Origin: Flavobacteriales bacterium
GTDB taxonomy: Bacteria > Bacteroidota > Bacteroidia > Flavobacteriales > BACL11
Assembly (NCBI GenBank): GCA_018664745.1
Contig: JABJNS010000061.1
Location: forward strand, 1-8,200
Length of the DNA stretch: 8,200 nucleotides
Direction of reading: 5' to 3'
Below, piece by piece: positions 6,097-8,200 of this stretch (its first letter is position 1; every line of letters begins with the position of its first letter). The notes under the pieces are model-generated. The model searched no databases, was not told the origin of the DNA, and saw only the letters and a list, made by a program, of their open reading frames with translations. A program made the translations under genes and the position numbers.

Positions 6097-7254
6097 TTAG
6101 GATTCGTTTCTGTAGCGTTTTGTCATATCGTACACCTTGGTAAGAATATCCTTTTCTACATTATCAAAATTCAATTTTCTTCTAGCAAAAACTTTTTCAG
6201 CTACCTCAAAAACTTTTGGTAATTTGTAAATTGAAAAACCTGCAGCACCTCCCCAATTAAAAGATGGTACAAAATTTCTTGGAAAACCACTACCAAAGAT
6301 ATTAGCACTTACTCCCACTACAGTTCCTGTATTAAACATAGTATTAATCCCACACTTAGAATGATCCCCCATAATGAGTCCGCAAAATTGCAAACCTGTT
6401 TTTTTGAAGCGTTCCGTTTCATAATTCCAAAGTTTAACCTCAGCATAATTATTCTTCAAATTAGAATTGTTGGTGTCAGCCCCAAGATTACACCACTCAC
6501 CAATAACAGAATTACCTAAAAATCCATCATGTGCTTTAGAAGAATAGCCAAAAAATACTGAGTTATTTACCTCACCACCTACTTTGCAATAAGGCCCTAA
6601 AGTAGTTGCTCCATAAATTTTAGCTCCCATTTTCAATACTGAATTTTCACACATAGAAAAAGGGCCTCTAATAATTGAACCCTCCATCACTTCAGCATTT
6701 TTCCCTATATATATAGGACCATTTTCTGCATTCAATATACTGCAAGAAACTTTTGCTCCTTTTTCAATAAAAACTCTATCTCCAACTAAAGTATTGGTTT
6801 CATTTAAAGTTTGAGACTTTCTTCTCTTAGTAAGCAATATAAAATCACTTTCTATTTCTCTTTCATTATCTGAAAAGATATCCCATACATTTTCAACTGT
6901 ATTAAACTCAACATGAGAAACTATCCTGTTCATTTTTGGCAAATCAAAAATAGCAGAACGAAAAGCAACAACATCCCCATTTTTCTCTAACGCCTCTCCA
7001 ACTCTTAAACTTTCTAATTCAGTTATCAATGCTTTTGAAGGGAGAGTTTTTGAATCAATCCAAAGATTATCTTTTTTTGTTTTTAAAGGGAATTTAGCTG
7101 ATAAATAATCAACTGTTTGCACCGAAACTGATTTATAATACTTTTCCCATTTCTCCTTAATTGTTAAGATTCCTATCCTAAAATCAGAGATTGGTCGAGT
7201 ATATGTAAGGGGATAATAATTTTCCCTATTGCTATCAAAAAGAATTACATTCAT
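6097..7254 (-). CDS. GlmU-family sugar nucleotidyltransferase/acyltransferase
   Basis: This 385-residue protein belongs to the Bacteroidota-type GlmU-like family, often annotated as UDP-GlcNAc diphosphorylase/glucosamine-1-phosphate N-acetyltransferase or as a glucose-1-phosphate thymidylyltransferase. The N terminus (MNVILFDSNRENYYPLTYTRPISDFRIG across two adjoining stretches) is the family's divergent nucleotidyltransferase start, lacking the classical GxGTRM loop. From about residue 155 to 325 it has hexapeptide repeats of a left-handed beta helix (YIGKNAEV, VIGEWCNLGA). SSKAHDGFLGNSVIG then NLGADTNNSNL parallels the GlmU acetyltransferase site, with His242 as the candidate catalytic residue. 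I chose the ATG at 7254: the frame extends to a GTG at 7281, but that codon lies inside the terminator hairpin and adds unconserved MGFFFNFAF. A role in supplying amino-sugar nucleotides for peptidoglycan or LPS is likely; the exact substrate cannot be read from sequence. Confidence 0.85.
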   Translation of the reverse strand: MNVILFDSNRENYYPLTYTRPISDFRIGILTIKEKWEKYYKSVSVQTVDYLSAKFPLKTKKDNLWIDSKTLPSKALITELESLRVGEALEKNGDVVAFRSAIFDLPKMNRIVSHVEFNTVENVWDIFSDNEREIESDFILLTKRRKSQTLNETNTLVGDRVFIEKGAKVSCSILNAENGPIYIGKNAEVMEGSIIRGPFSMCENSVLKMGAKIYGATTLGPYCKVGGEVNNSVFFGYSSKAHDGFLGNSVIGEWCNLGADTNNSNLKNNYAEVKLWNYETERFKKTGLQFCGLIMGDHSKCGINTMFNTGTVVGVSANIFGSGFPRNFVPSFNWGGAAGFSIYKLPKVFEVAEKVFARRKLNFDNVEKDILTKVYDMTKRYRNES

Positions 7255-7259
7255 AAAAG

Positions 7260-7267
7260 CAAAGTTA
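7260..7267 (-). promoter_or_regulatory. Candidate -7 element just before the GlmU-like gene
   Basis: TAACTTTG matches the Bacteroidota -7 consensus TAnnTTTG. It follows immediately on the U-tract of the terminator and ends five bases before the ATG at 7254. A TTTG at 7286-7283 is a possible -33 element, but its spacing of 15 is shorter than the usual 17-23. If used, transcription would begin about at the start codon, giving a leaderless mRNA. This is a weak call based on one good box in a crowded position. Confidence 0.35.
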
Positions 7268-7300
7268 AAAAAAAAGCCCACACAAATATGCGGGCTTTTT
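7267..7300 (-). terminator. Rho-independent terminator after the phosphoethanolamine transferase gene
   Basis: On the minus strand, five A residues lead into a GC-rich stem (GCCCGCA pairing with TGTGGGC, one G-U pair, small AU loop at the top) followed by nine T residues at 7275-7267. The A and T tracts extend the stem. It begins 21 bases after the stop codon at 7322. In the plus direction the hairpin is followed by five T residues, so it could also act weakly on antisense transcripts. It is the clearest terminator in the window. Confidence 0.88.
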
Positions 7301-7321
7301 AGTTATGCATTTCTTCAATAA

Positions 7322-8200
7322 TTAATTTTCAAAAACACTCATATTCTCATCATAAATAGGACTTTCAATTCTTAAAAAATCCAAAACACTATGAAAAATA
7401 TTATGTTGAGATAAAACTTCATTACTCTTCAGCTCTTTAGAGCCGTCAGATGACCAAACAATAAATGGGATATCTAATTGTTCTTTTGGTGCTATACTTG
7501 CTGGTATCCCATGCAAGTACAAATTATTTTCCCCTAAGGACTCACCATGATCAGAGATGTAAATCATAGAAGAATTATACCCCTCCAATTGCTTCAATTC
7601 ATCTATTAGAGTAGCTAAAATATAATCAGTATAAACAATAGTATTATCGTACGCATTTATTAATTCTTCTTGAGTACATTTTGCTAGCTCAACACTTTTA
7701 CATACAGGATTAAACTTTTCAAATTGCTTAGGATATTTTTTATAATATGTTGGCCCATGACTAGTACTTGCATGCAAAACGACCAATATTTTATTTTTTT
7801 CACTTGCCAAAACCTGTTCCCTCAATCCACTCAACAATACTTCATCATAATCACAAGCATCTCCATTGCAAAATTTTTTAAGATCACTTTTTCTTAGATA
7901 ATTTTCAACTACAACAGTGGGCTCTCCCCAATTTGTAGTCCTCCAAATAACTTCCACATCATTTCTAAATAAATAATTTGGTAAAATCTCAAACAATTTA
8001 CCTGTATTCTTATGCTCTAAAATACACTTAACCCCTGCTGTAGTATAAGTTGCACATGACTCAGCTTTATAACTATATACATTATCTATTTTTGATAACA
8101 AAGGGTTAGTCTCTTTCATATAGCCATTTAATGAAAAATTCTCACCTCTAGCTGACTCTCCAATAACTAGTACGAATACTGATTTTTCTTCATCTTTTAC
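7322..8200 (-). CDS. EptA/MCR-type phosphoethanolamine transferase, C-terminal part (partial)
   Basis: The frame is open to the right edge. An ATG at 8119 is internal, because the 27 codons upstream of it encode VLVIGESARGENFSLNGY, the start of the catalytic motif. The 292 visible residues are the periplasmic sulfatase-fold domain; the N-terminal membrane segments lie outside. Expected residues by analogy with MCR-1/EptA are the zinc ligand Glu15 (GES), the nucleophile Thr53 (SCATYTTAGVKC), STSHGPTYYKKYP with His148, and Asp217-His218 in ISDHGESLGEN. Six cysteines pair as in MCR-1: 49/59, 111/116 and 167/175 (visible numbering). The family transfers phosphoethanolamine from phosphatidylethanolamine to lipid A or other envelope glycans, and some members lower susceptibility to cationic peptides. 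The acceptor here is unknown. The gene ends in its own terminator. Confidence 0.88.
   Translation of the reverse strand, partial: VKDEEKSVFVLVIGESARGENFSLNGYMKETNPLLSKIDNVYSYKAESCATYTTAGVKCILEHKNTGKLFEILPNYLFRNDVEVIWRTTNWGEPTVVVENYLRKSDLKKFCNGDACDYDEVLLSGLREQVLASEKNKILVVLHASTSHGPTYYKKYPKQFEKFNPVCKSVELAKCTQEELINAYDNTIVYTDYILATLIDELKQLEGYNSSMIYISDHGESLGENNLYLHGIPASIAPKEQLDIPFIVWSSDGSKELKSNEVLSQHNIFHSVLDFLRIESPIYDENMSVFEN

Noticed and set aside
7255..7281. Nine-residue N-terminal extension of the GlmU-like protein starting at GTG 7281
   Set aside because: The GTG lies in the stem of the terminator, the extra residues MGFFFNFAF come from the U-tract, and the family begins at the MNVILFD methionine.
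8117..8119. ATG at 8119 as the start of the phosphoethanolamine transferase
   Set aside because: The frame continues upstream to the window edge and encodes the conserved GESARG...NGY motif, so this methionine is internal.
8153..8161. GES in place of GET taken as a missing nucleophile in the transferase
   Set aside because: In MCR-1/EptA the Glu of this motif is the zinc ligand and the nucleophilic Thr lies about 38 residues later. Both are present here.

Overview
The window looks like core chromosome of a low-GC member of the Bacteroidota, most likely Flavobacteriia. The evidence is a type IX secretion gene (porQ), an S1 protein with the long acidic N-terminal extension of this phylum, a Bacteroidota-type GlmU-like enzyme, TAnnTTTG promoter elements, and start codons without Shine-Dalgarno sequences. 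I see no mobile element, CRISPR array, tRNA or rRNA. All seven loci lie on the minus strand, so transcription runs from high to low coordinates.

In transcription order: (1) 8200-7322 is the C-terminal half of an EptA/MCR-type phosphoethanolamine transferase, cut by the window edge and closed by a strong terminator at 7267-7300. (2) 7254-6097 is a GlmU-family sugar nucleotidyltransferase/acyltransferase whose ATG sits only 12 bases past that terminator. (3) 6027-3578 is the Lon protease, preceded by a textbook sigma-54 -24/-12 element at 6055-6070. The gene is broken by a one-base frameshift near 4294-4297, which splits it into a 581-residue and a 236-residue frame. (4) 3531-938 is a compact cluster porQ-cmk-ispH, with cmk starting directly after the porQ stop (TAAATG) and ispH overlapping cmk by one base (TAATG). 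(5) 781-1 is rpsA (ribosomal protein S1), running off the left edge. It has its own Bacteroidota promoter (899-932) and a roughly 100-base leader containing a 9-bp inverted repeat just before the start.

The genes serve envelope and housekeeping functions: lipid A or envelope modification, amino-sugar nucleotide supply, protein quality control, T9SS surface attachment, CMP recycling, isoprenoid precursor synthesis and translation initiation. Nothing here looks like an undescribed multi-gene system. The points most worth checking are the lon frameshift, the sigma-54 site at lon, the terminator abutting the GlmU-like start, and the rpsA leader.
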